Part shown: in pieces, positions 12,576 to 24,300 of the stretch
Position numbering within the stretch: position 1 is the first letter of the stretch
Layout of the letters: each line of letters begins with the position of its first letter
Position numbers and translations under genes: made by a program
Notes under the pieces: model-generated
Database searches by the model: none
Seen by the model: only the letters and a program-made list of their open reading frames with translations
Told to the model about the DNA's origin: nothing
Source: Undaria pinnatifida
Taxonomy: Eukaryota > Sar > Phaeophyceae > Laminariales > Alariaceae
Length of the DNA stretch: 64,000 nt
Direction: 5' to 3'
Assembly: GCA_012845835.1 (NCBI GenBank)
Contig: JABAKD010000018.1
Location: 5,477,279-5,541,278 of the forward strand

Positions 12576-15500
12576 CTGTTTTTTGTCGTGTGTTTGTGTT
12601 CAGCGGTTTTTGCGGTTTGGTGTTTGGTGTTTCGTTTGGTTTTCGAGTAAATTCGTTTGGCTTGGCTTTTCGGTCTGGCTTCGTTGCGTTCCGCTCGGTT
12701 TCCTGACGTCGGACCACAGAAAAACACCCCAGCAACCGGTTCGCCGTTGCAGTAGCGAATCTGACTGCTGACGCGTGCTACAACAAGGGAGGGCGCAGCA
12801 GTGGGAGGCTCCCAAATAGTGCCCAGATGCGCCAGTCCACTATACCGACACTATCCATGGGCACCGGCACTAATTGTGAGAGGGTTACTCTTGGCGCCAA
12901 TTCATATCGACCAAAAAAAGACGAGAGTGCGACAGTTACAGCAGTCTGGGAAGAGCGGCGAGCAGGCCAGAGCAGCATCGCCGAGCTCCACGCGTGCCGC
13001 ACATCTAGCTCCTTGCCTTTGGAATGACCCGGGCTGTTTCGTCAGTTTTGTGGGACATTTTTTTCCCTCTGAAGTCACGGAGGGGGTTTTGACCGGCGCT
13101 ATAGAGACTTCCAGTCGTGCGAAAAGCGGTTTGACCGGCACCATAGAGAGCGGCGGCACTACCCAACAGGCACTATAGAGAATTCCAGTCATGCGAAAAG
13201 CGGTTTGGCGGGCACTATAGAGAGTGGCGGCACTATTAAACCGGCACTAATAGGAGCCCCCCCCAATGTAGCGCAGGTTGAGGGCAAATTTATTTCTGAT
13301 CGACGGAGCTCCTCGGCCGAGAAAGGACCCGATACTTGCTTGTGTATTAGCAACATTTTTCCGCTACAGAAGAAGCGTGCTGCGTGAAGGGTACAGCAGT
13401 ACAAGTAGTACTTTTGGACTAAAAATGTTTTTTTTTAAATGACGGGAGCTAAAGCTTTATTTTTCCTCATCCGCCGGAGGATAAAAAAAAAAAAAAAAAA
13501 AAAAAAAAAGACGGGACTCCTTTTCTTAACCTCCTAAATGTTCGGAATATTCATCCTTTTTTTTTTCAAGTGTTTTTTTTTGTTTTTTTTTTGTGAATGT
13601 TTCAATACGTCAGCTGTGAGTTCGATCATCCGTTATTATACATATATATGCCCATGAAGTCTGTTGATCAAGTTTCACGTTTCGGGTTTTACCCACACCT
13701 TCAGCTTTTTCGGTGAAGCATACTGTAGAACTTTGGTCAAGGGAGGGAGGAGCCTCTTGAGACAAAAAAAATAAGCGTGCACCTCTTTCGTAGAAGAAAA
13801 AGAGATACCTCATTGGTAGAAAAAAAAGGTGTACCTCTTTCGTAGCATGCGTCATACGTGGGCCTCGGAATATTCAAAGGGTATGTTAGGTAAGGTGTAC
13901 CAATGCCCGGGTAATGTTTTTTCGTCGTACCTGTACCGTACCTAAACCTCAGGTAAGGTATCGAGGTCCGCACCTGACACACCTAAGCGTCGGGTACGGG
14001 TACTTACCCGGGTATTTACTCGGGTACGGGTATTATTTTACCCTGGGTATACCAAAGTAGACGCGTGCTACGACAGAGGTGCACCATTTTTTTTTCAACA
14101 CTACCCCTCAATTCGGGAGCTCAAGACCTCTCCCAAAGGCTGATTGATTTGGAGAAAAACAAAACTGCTATTATACAAGTACACCGGATAAAAAAAAATC
14201 CCATGGGGCCTCGGTACACGACGAGAAAATCAGGCCATTTTTTTTTTTTTTTTGGGGTGCCTATTATTTTTTTTTTTCCGACGATAGTATTAGTAGGTTA
14301 AGGAGCCCCGTCTTTCAGAAACCATTTTCGCCAAGAAAAGGTATACCTCTATCGTAGCACGCGTCAAAAAAAAATTAAAAAAAAATAGCATCACCTGCCG
14401 TGGGATGTTTCATCGCGTTCCACTGCCATTTTCTCTCACACTTTTTTTTCCTTTGTGGTATCATCCAGCGGTTCGGAAAAAAGGAAAGCTTAACTGTCAA
14501 ATGGTCGGGGTTTTGGGTGGGAGGTGTACAACTTCACAAGCGAGAAAAGAGCCTCATTAAATTACGCGCGCCCTGCCTACGTCACGTGCGTCCAGATAAC
14601 TCTTGCATCGCCTCGAATAGATCATGGATGACCTCATTTGTTTTGGCGGGACGCTGGCGCCATGCAACGGAGAAATGCTGAACAATATGCACTGGATCGT
14701 GCAAATACTTCAATCTATCAAGTGGGTATCACGACCTACGGGCACCCCGTGACAAGCCCGAAGCGCGCGTTTGCTGACCTGGTCCATGTTGGAGTGCAGC
14801 CACGCTCGCTCGTGGTAGATGTCCCTGATGCTGCCCCCGAGCGCAGAGATGCTGGGTAGCGTTAAGGTGAGGTTGGGGGGGAAGCGGATAGAGCGGGTGT
14901 CAGTGTTGGGGGCAGGGGGCGGCAGTGGTAGGGTTAAGCGCCAGTGTTGGTGTTGGCGGATGTCTTAGTGTTCGGGCTAGGGTACGGGTAACGTTGGAGA
15001 GAGCGCTAGGGAAATTGTAGTGGTCAGCGCAACGCTGGGTGGGGTTGGGCCATTCCGCGCTCGGGGTGAAGCAGAGGTTTCTGTAGCTCCCCAGCACGAG
15101 GTGCCCAGTATCTCACCATCATCCGAAACACTTGACTTCGAAGAATTTCGTTCGCGCAAAAAAATCGATCCGCGCTTCTCTATGCGCCGGTCGTAAGACG
15201 AAACATGCTCGTAAAAGTTGCCAAGACCATTGATAACCGATGTCTCCACATTTGAGGGGGCCAGGAAAAAAAAAAAATAACCCCATAAACTGCAACTCCT
15301 GCCGCGGGATATAACACGTGTTCAAAGAGTGTTGGCGTCAGCGGTAGTTGGTTATAGCGTCGATGATGGCGTTGGTGCTAGCACCGTCGTCAAGAGTTAT
15401 CACACGAAAACAAAAACACAAAAACACAAAAACACAGAAGCAAAGGGCGCATTTCATTTTTCAGAAAACGCCAACATGTACATAGCAAAAAAATAAAAAT

Positions 15501-17096
15501 AAATAACATCTACGTACGGCAACTACAGTATGCTTGCAAAAAAGACGCATGCTACGATAGAGGTAAACCTTTTTTTGGCTATTTTTTTTGCTGAATAAAG
15601 GGGCTCCTTAACCCAAAATCGTCGGAAAAAAAAAAAAATAATAGGCCTTTTTCTTTTTTTGCGTGATTATCGTCGTGTACCTACGTAGGCCATGGGATTT
15701 TTCATCCGGTGTCTAGCAGTTTTTGTTTTTTCTCCTCACATCAGTTTTTGGGAGAGGCCTTAAGCTCCCGAGCAGAGGAACCTCAGAAAAAAAACGTGGT
15801 GCACCTATGTCGTAGCACGCGTCCAAAAAAAAATAACGAAATTAAGCTAAGATCCACTACTCCAACCAAACCAAAATTTAACAAAACCCAGCTATTAACA
15901 ACAGCAAATCAACGCGAAACGCCCAACTCACGACTGAGTGAGTTGGGAGATCCCCCCGGGGCGGTCGGACACGGTCGTGACGAATCGCACGAGACGCGTG
16001 TCTGCCGCGAGCCCTCGGTCGATCACGCGGCCAAGCACGGGGACGTCGATGTTGCCGCCGCACAGCGGAACCACCACCTTCTTTCCTGCATGTTCGATTT
16101 CGGCGGGGGGGTGGGGGTGGGGTGGGGGTGGGGATGGGGGCGGGGGTGGCGATGGGGGCGGGGGTGGCGATGGGGGCGGGGGTGGCGATGAGGTTAGGTT
16201 GCCTTCGTTTGGATTGAGTTAGGTTGGGTGGGGTGGGGTGGGGGTGAATTGTGGGGGTGAGGGTTAGAGCGCTAGTTGGGCTGGGTTGTGTTGGTTGGGG
16301 TGGGGTGGGGGGGGGCGTAGGGGGGAGTGGGGTGGGTGGGAGGGGTTGGGGGGGGACGCGTTGCGTCGGGCTGAGTCATGTTTGGTGAGGTGGGGGGAGT
16401 TGGCGTGTAGTGGGGTGGGGAAGGATTGGGCCGTGTTCGATTTGGGTAGGATGGGGTGGGGTGGAGTGGAGTGGGGTGGGGTGGGGTGGGGTGGGGTTCA
16501 GTTTGAATGGAATGGGGTCAGTTTGAACGGAATGGGGTGGGGTGGGGTGGGACCGGGTGGGATTACTTTGGGTTCGAAACGTTCGGTGTGGTGGCGGTGC
16601 GTGAGGTACGGTAGGGTGCGGTGGGCTTGGGTTGAGTTGGGTTGGGTTGGGTTGGGTTGGGTTGGGTTGGGTTGGGTTGGGTTGGGTTGGGTTGGGTTGG
16701 GTTGGGTTGGGTTGGGTTGGTTTGGGCTAAGGTGGGTTTTATTTTGGGTGCGTCGAGTGGGAAGGCCGGGTTGGGCTGGTTCGGTTTGGGTAGGTGGGGT
16801 TGGATTCGGTTCGATTCGGTTGAAGGGGCGTGGTTCGGGTGAAGTCGGGCGGGGTGTGGAGAAGAGCAGAGGCGGGAAAGGGGTGAAGGAGAGGGTTTTT
16901 TCATCGATCGATGCGTTTCTAAAGGGCAAAAAATATTACAATCACCGCATACCTATATTTGAACACCACCAGAGTATTTATGGTACCATAACCACTAACT
17001 GTGCAATTACTACCTCGATGTTGCTACCATTTGTATTTTAATACTGCTATATTTGTATTACACGTCCACTCCTCCTCCTCTTCCTACTACTACTAT

Positions 17097-17138
<42 letters not shown>

Positions 17139-20100
17139 CACTGCCACTGCTACTGCTACTGCTACTGCTGCTACTGCTATTAATACTGCTACTGCTACTG
17201 CTACTACTACGACGAGTACTGCTACTACCACTACTGCTACTACTACTACTGCTACTACTCTCCTTCCCTACCCCAACCCACCAATTCCGTGCGTACCTTT
17301 CAGTTCCGGGATATCAAGCGGACCCCCGGGGAGGATAGCGGCCAGCCCCGTTGCTCCACCGCCTTCCACAACGTACTTCTCCATCTCCAGCAGTCGCAAC
17401 ACTGCCAGCGCGATAAGCTTCTCCGTTACCAACTCCACCCCGTCGACGTGGGCTTGTGAAACCAAGAACGCCTGTCCACCCACCTTCGAAAACGCAGTAA
17501 AAGAAAGATGAAAAAAAGAAAAGCGGTTGGATTACCTGTTTTCCGCCGCTATCGGGATCGAACAGGTTTGTGGGAGCCGAAAACAACGATGGCGTCCATT
17601 ACTTAATTTCCGCGGGTAGCGCAATCTGATATCGGAGAGTCGAGAATCGGAACGAAACCGATCGTACATGCGATTCGTTATGAAAAAAATTAACGACAGT
17701 GGCCGACGTACGACCTCGTCAACTAACTGAAGGTTATATATATTATAGCACTGATCGCCCGGAACAAAAAACACTTAACCAGAATATCCCTGGTGGTGAC
17801 ACAAAAACCATAATAAAAAACATGACAAAAAGAAAGAAAAAAAAAATGATGTAGGAGTATCGCACGGTATACGGTACACACCGGCAGTTCGTTTCAAAAC
17901 CACAAACAAAATGATGGTATGATCACAATCGTACCCCCCGTTTCCCCCTTGTTGAAAGGAAGGTGCATCTCCCCAGGCGAAGTAGCAGCGGCATGCCAAA
18001 CATCGGAAAATGGCTCCGTTGTTCTACAGAAATTCTGCGCTTTCAAGAATAACGCACGTATACTGCAGCAGCACTAAAAAAAAAGCACACGAGTATTTAA
18101 AAAACACTTTAGTCCTTACCGTCGGCACCGCGAGACCGTCGGCGAGCGTGGCTGTCGTGTTCGCGTGCACGGGCTTGCCGGCCTTCAGCGCGGCGGTGAG
18201 ACTGGCGCAGAAGTACGGCTCCACCCCCAGCACCTGGGCACAAAGAAAAAAAAACAAAAAAACGGATTGTAAACGCCGGTGGTCGCAAAGCTAGAAAAGC
18301 AGTACGATATACGGTAGCTCAGACGTAGTTCTTATAACGTACGTCGATGCCGTGCCATATACAATCGCAACGGGGTGGTGAGGGGCCTGCTACGGAGAAA
18401 GAGGGTTGACAGATGATGCGTGCTGCGACAGAGGTCCCACCACTTTTTTTTTTCCCCCGAGATTCCTCAATCTGGTCGCTCATGAATTCAACATCTCTCC
18501 CAAAAGACTCTGATTTGGAGAAATACAAAAAAAATCTGCTGTGTGATGCCGGATGAAAAAAAAAAAAAACATATGGCCAAGCGAGGTACACAACGAGAAT
18601 CCTGCAAAACAAAAAAATGTTCCTATTGAGGTACACAACGAGAATCGTTCAAAACAAAAAATGTCCCTGTTAATCATTGTGACGATTTTAGGTTAAGGAT
18701 CGACGTCAATCAGAGCACTTTTCAGACGAAAAGTGCTACAAGTACCTATATCGTAGCACGCGTCAGATGCAAAAGGGAAGAGGGTTGTGGTGCTGCGGCA
18801 CACGCCGGCCTGCCAGTATTAATAGTAGTACTGTAGTATCGAAGCGAACACCGAAGCCGCCGGCCGAAGGCGGTGCACGAGGTCGGCGAAGATTTCTTTC
18901 GCCGCAGTCAACCTGCTGTGCAGGCGGTTTTTTGCCTTCATGGTGCAGGGATCAGGCTCGTACTACGAACCCACGAGCGGAACCAAAAACGAAAGCGATT
19001 GTTTTATAAAATTGTTGTTAAGGATGTCAGCTGTGAGTTCGACGAGTTTTGGGTCGATACTCATCTTTGCAAGCTGCGTTGTTGATACTTGTCATACATA
19101 CTATGTGACATTTTATTTTCAAAGAGCAGCCGCCGGGTCGCTTCGCTTCATGCACAAAGCTATGAAATTGTTTTGTATTTGTTTTTCTTTTGGTTTCTTT
19201 TGGTTTGGCTTGGTTTGGTTTGGTTTGGCTTGATTTGGTTTGGTTTGGTTTGGTTTGGTTTGGTTTGGTTTGGTTTGGTTTGGTTTGGTTTGGTTTGGTT
19301 TGGTTTGGTTTGGTTTGGTTTGGTTTGGTTTGGTTTGGTTTGGTTTGGTTTGGTATGGTATGGTTCGGTTTTGGTTTGGTTTGGTTTGGTTTGGTTTGGT
19401 TTGGTTCGGTTTGGTTTTGGTTTGGTTTGGTTTGGTTTGGTTTGGTTTGGTATGGTTTGGTTTGGTTCGGGTTGGTTTGGTTCGGTTTGGTTAGTTCATT
19501 CTTTCCCCTCTTTCCTCTCTTTCGCGTATTCTGATTCTCACGCGAGTTTTCTCGTTCTCCTTTTTCGACTCATGCCACGGTAGCAATTTTTACTTGAAAT
19601 TAGCATAGGGAGGAGCTTGGAGGCTCTAAAGGGGCACTGACTTTTTTTTTTTTAGAGGCTTAACTTTTTCCGCACTAAAAAGGGTGCGCCCTCTCTACCG
19701 TCTTTTCGTATTGTTCTGCAAACACGAGTATGCATGATCTTCATTGTTTCGGTGTTTCGTAACGTTTTCATCCTTCGCCTTGTAGCCTCCTTCTTCTCAA
19801 ACGTGGAGCGAACGACGCCCCCCCCTCTCTCGAAATTTTCCAATCCTTGACGACGCGCCCACTACTTATGTCGTTAACGGATTCACTAGAAATTCGGCAA
19901 GTCGGCTGGTACTACTACTAAGCAGTCGATGTAAAAAGTGTACCGTAGTGTGGGTCCAAATATAAGCGACGTTTATATTGGATTATATTTGGTAAAAGTT
20001 TCTTATATTTATACCCAGATTGGGGACAGATACGTGTTACGATAGGAGTGTCATTTTTTTTGCCATAAACACTTTTGGGCATGACGGGGGGCGGGGGGGG

Positions 20101-21290
20101 GGGGGGGGGCTCCTCAAGCCACTTTCGCCGGAACTTGTCATTTTTTGTTTCGCAACATTTTTTGGCCGTATACCTGCCGCTGTGGGGCCGTGGCATCCTA
20201 TGGAATTATTCTAACAACGTCAGCTGCGAGTTCGACAAGCTTGGGGTCGATATTTCATGTTTGCAAGCTTGCTTGTGTGTTGTTGTACATCGGGTAGCAC
20301 TTTGGTTTTTGTCAATTTCGGCGCACCGAGTTCAGCCAAGGAGCTTCTCGAGTGACGGGACCCCCACCCCAAAAAAAACGATAGTGCACGTCACGTCTAC
20401 CGAAGCATGCGGTTACGGTATGGCGACACACAACTGTTATTCAGTACGAGCGACTAAGCACCCCCCACTTCTGAGCGGCGAAACGCCTGGGAAAACAAAA
20501 AATGGAGGCATTCGATTCCCTCATCCACACACGCAACAAAACAAGCACAAGGTGCAGAAGTCCCCGCCTTACAAGCGGATCTTGGTGGGACCAAGCCCAT
20601 CCTTCACGTGACCCGCCGAGCACCTTGCGGCGCTTGGCGCTTTTTGCGCACTCGATGTCAACCTGGTCCGCGAAAACCCGACTCGCTCCGTCCCGGGATT
20701 GTAGAGATGCGAGGGCCTACGGTCCTACGCACTACGACCGCGCATGTTACGATCACTTACCCCCCCCCCCCCCCCCCCCCTCAATCCTCAATCCTTCACC
20801 TTGACCTCCGGCTGCAGAGTCTTGGTCGCCAGCGAGATGCCGGCGATTAGTCCTGCACCTCCGACGGGGACGATGATGTAATCAACGTCCGGCACCTGGT
20901 TCGAATTCGCACGTACACACAAAAAAAAAAAAAAAAAAAAACGAGGTGCCTTTAACGTTCTCAACCTCCCCCCCCCCCGAATCAAACCAGATAAACCGCC
21001 ATATTTGCACTTTATAGGGATTTTTTAACTCTGTTTTTGGTGTTTTTGGTGTTTTTGTGTCGTTTTTTCTTCAAACTGCGAGAGGGCGTCCACCCACCTC
21101 AACCTTAACCCTATAAAACCCCAGCTCCAACCCAGGCTGAGGCTCTGTCATGCCCGAGCGCGGCTACGCTTAGCCGGGCGTTCCGGGAAATCTGAGAACA
21201 ATGTGCGGAGCAACTTAAATAAACGAACTGTATTTGGTACTTTTATCTGGTGTGTTTTGGTGGGTGAAGAATATCGTAAATACTTACCGC

Positions 21291-21321
<31 letters not shown>

Positions 21322-24300
21322 CACATTTCCGCACGTGTTTTTGACTTGGCCCAGCTTTTGACAAAACCGGTTCATAGCCCACACCACCTCCTCAGTCTAT
21401 CTTCGTCAAGAAGTTTGGCCTTCAAAGCTGAACCCTGTCGCTTTCGCAAAAACAAAAAACTACACTAAACCCCGAAAAAAAATGAGGGGGCAGTTCCAAC
21501 GGGTTTGGAAGTGAAGCATATTACAGTACTGCAACTAACCCAACCTGTCAAAGCTGGGCCAGGTTGTCAAACAACCCTCTCCCTCCCCCCCTCCTCCTCC
21601 TCACCTGCTCGAGGATCTCCATCCCTATAGTACCGGCCCCGGCGACGATCTCGACGTCGTCATAGCCGTTAACGTACCGCATGCCCTGCAAAAAAAGAGG
21701 CGGGAGGCGTGCGTCGGGACGGGACGAGGGGGTGGATGGAGGGGGGGGGGGGGGGGGGGGGGTTAACGGGGACGATCTCGGCATCGTCGTGCCCGGTAAC
21801 GTACCGCATGCCCCGGAAGAAACAAAGGCGTGAGGGCGGGGGGGGGGGGGCGTTCAAGGGGGGGGGAGGTGTACTCAGTTTGTGCATGGCCGTAGTCGTA
21901 TGACCATAGACCCTCGCATCCCTACTATGCCGGGACGAAGCACGTCGGGTTTTCACCAACCAGGCAGACATTGCTTGCACCAAGCGCGAAGCGCCGTGAG
22001 GTGCTCGGCTAGTCGCATAAAGGGTGAACTGCATCCTTTCAAGAACCGCTCGTAAGACGGACTTCGGCACCTTATGCCTACTTTCTGGCGTATGGATGAC
22101 AGCGCCATTGAGTTACTTTATTTTCTGATGTGGTCACTCCAGAGACAAGCAATGGGTATTACTATGTAACTGCCTCGCAGGTGCCTTACCATATTCACAC
22201 TACGTTGTGCGATCATTCCCCTTGTGCGGAGCTAGGGTTTTCAACCCCGCACAATATGATCTAACTCGATAACCATCATGGTAACCGCCAGAAAAAAAAA
22301 ACGAAAACAAAAAACAACACCCTGGTTGTCTAGCTCACGAACCGATTGGCATGTTTTACAGCGTCGTTGCCCACCAACGCCAACCTCAATAAACATATAA
22401 TGTTTTACAGCGTCTGATGGAGAGGGGGGGGGGGGGGGGGGGGTTAAGGAGGGTGACTTCCTCATCGTCGTATCCGTTGACATATATACCGCATGCCCTG
22501 GAAACAGACGGGTGGGGGAGGCGTGGGGGGGAAGGGGGCTGGGGGTGGAGGTGCTGCACTCATTTCATGCATGGTCGTGGTGGTAAGACCACTGAATTGA
22601 CCCTCGCATTCCTACAGCACCGGGGTGGAGAGCGTCGGGGTTTAACCGACCAAGCCGACAATGCAAGCGCAAAGCGCCGTGAGGCGTTCAGCGAGACGCA
22701 TGGAGGGGGAGCTGCCTCCTAGTGGGGATGGAGGGCGGGGGTTAAGGGGGGTGGTTGAGGGAGGCGAGCTCGACATCGTCGTGCACGTTAATGTACCGCA
22801 TGCCCCGGAAAAAAAGAGGCGTGAGAGGGGGGGGGGGGCTAAAGGAGGCGAAAAAAAAACGAAATCAGACGGGCACAACAAAATACTACTGCTACTGCTA
22901 CTGCTACTGCTACTGCTACTGCTACTGCTACAGCCACTGCTACTGCTACTACTGCTGCTGCTACTACCACTCTGCTACTGCTGCTGCTACTGCAACTACC
23001 ACCACCACCAGTACCCACTACTGCCGCTGGTTCTCTATACTACAACTTCAACTAACTAGTACTACTAGTCTCACCTTGAACTGAGGGGCGCTGGTGGCGT
23101 GGTCTTTGGCCTCTAGGATGTGCTCCCCGAACTGCACCACGTTCACCCCGAAAGACTTGCACTTGTTCACCTGCCGACACAGCAACAGACACCACGCCAC
23201 CGGGGGAGAAGAATAGGGAGAAAGACCATTAGGGCTAGGCCTAGCATTAGGTTTCGGACTACAGGAGGATAAGGAGGACGATACGAAGGAGAAAGAAGCA
23301 AGAAGGGGGAGGAGGGCGGGGGGGGGGGGGAGGAGGGTTATAGGAGGTTTTGTATGAGGGTCGGAGGCATGGTACGATCGGGGTAGCTGGCACCATTTGA
23401 TTTCCGAGGCTTTCCTCGCTAGACCGCTACAGAAAAAAATCCCTTATGCTTCACTGATTTTACAATCAAATTCCACGGCACCAGGTTCAACATCGAATGT
23501 TACCTTAACCCTTTTAGAGCCCCCAAAACCCCTCCCTACGCTAAATCCAAGTAATTTTGTTCTCAAAATGGCTTTCCAGTTGTAGCGGGGTTGAAACACA
23601 ACGATGCTGAGATGCCCCTCAGATTTCTGAGTCCCCGCTTGAGTTGCCCCGCCATCAAGAAATGTTCATGACCCGAAAAGTTCCGCGGTTCCTCTATCAT
23701 ACTTTGGTTTTGAAGAGGCTTCTGACATCGAGAAAGGAGCTCTATACGACTCCTGGCGAAAACAAAAGCATGTTGGCGAAAACAGCAGCATGTCCTTTTA
23801 GCGTCGCAGTCCGGACACGGCAACAAAACACTTGGAATTAGACTAAGAAAGTTTTAGGGGTTGGAAACAGGGTTGGCCCCATGAGCACGCCCGTGGTTTC
23901 GGCATCTCTAACGAATAGTAACGCGAAGGATAGTACTCCGAGCAACATTTGGTGTACGAGTCTCTCGGCTGAGAGAGCCCCGATGAACATGCCCGTGGTT
24001 TCGGCATGTCCAACGAACAGTAACGCGAAGCATAGTTAAGGACTTCGAGCAACATTTTGGTGCACCGAGTCTTCTCTCGGCTGAGAGAGCCCCGTCTTGT
24101 CAGTTTTGTTTTCATCCGAAACAGTGCAATATATATAGCCCTATCGCAGCACGGGTGAAAACTGCCGATAAACTGTCCCACGGTCCAGGTTTTATCATCG
24201 AATGGTACTGGTGCAAAACCCAAGCCATGCTGACTTGTTCCTCGGTCGAGGAGTCCGGTCGTTAAGAAAATGTAATTTACACGTCGGACAGATCACAATC

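Noticed and set aside
14560-14715. Minus-strand stretch reading [12 protein letters not shown]...[11 protein letters not shown] as another dehydratase exon
   Set aside because: It sits between exons 11 and 12 but does not match the ACT domain; exon 11 joins exon 12 directly with correct phase and homology, and the stretch ends in a stop.
16630-16722. Possible telomere (GGGTT)
   Set aside because: Internal, pentameric, short and located in an intron; stramenopile telomeres are expected to be TTAGGG- or TTTAGGG-like.
16286-17041. 251-aa plus-strand open frame
   Set aside because: Gly/Trp/Val translation of GGGGT/GGGTT repeats inside dehydratase intron 9, on the opposite strand to the real exons.
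19089-19583. Plus-strand Phe-Gly-Leu-Val-Trp frames resembling membrane segments
   Set aside because: Translation of the GGTTT array, not a transmembrane protein.
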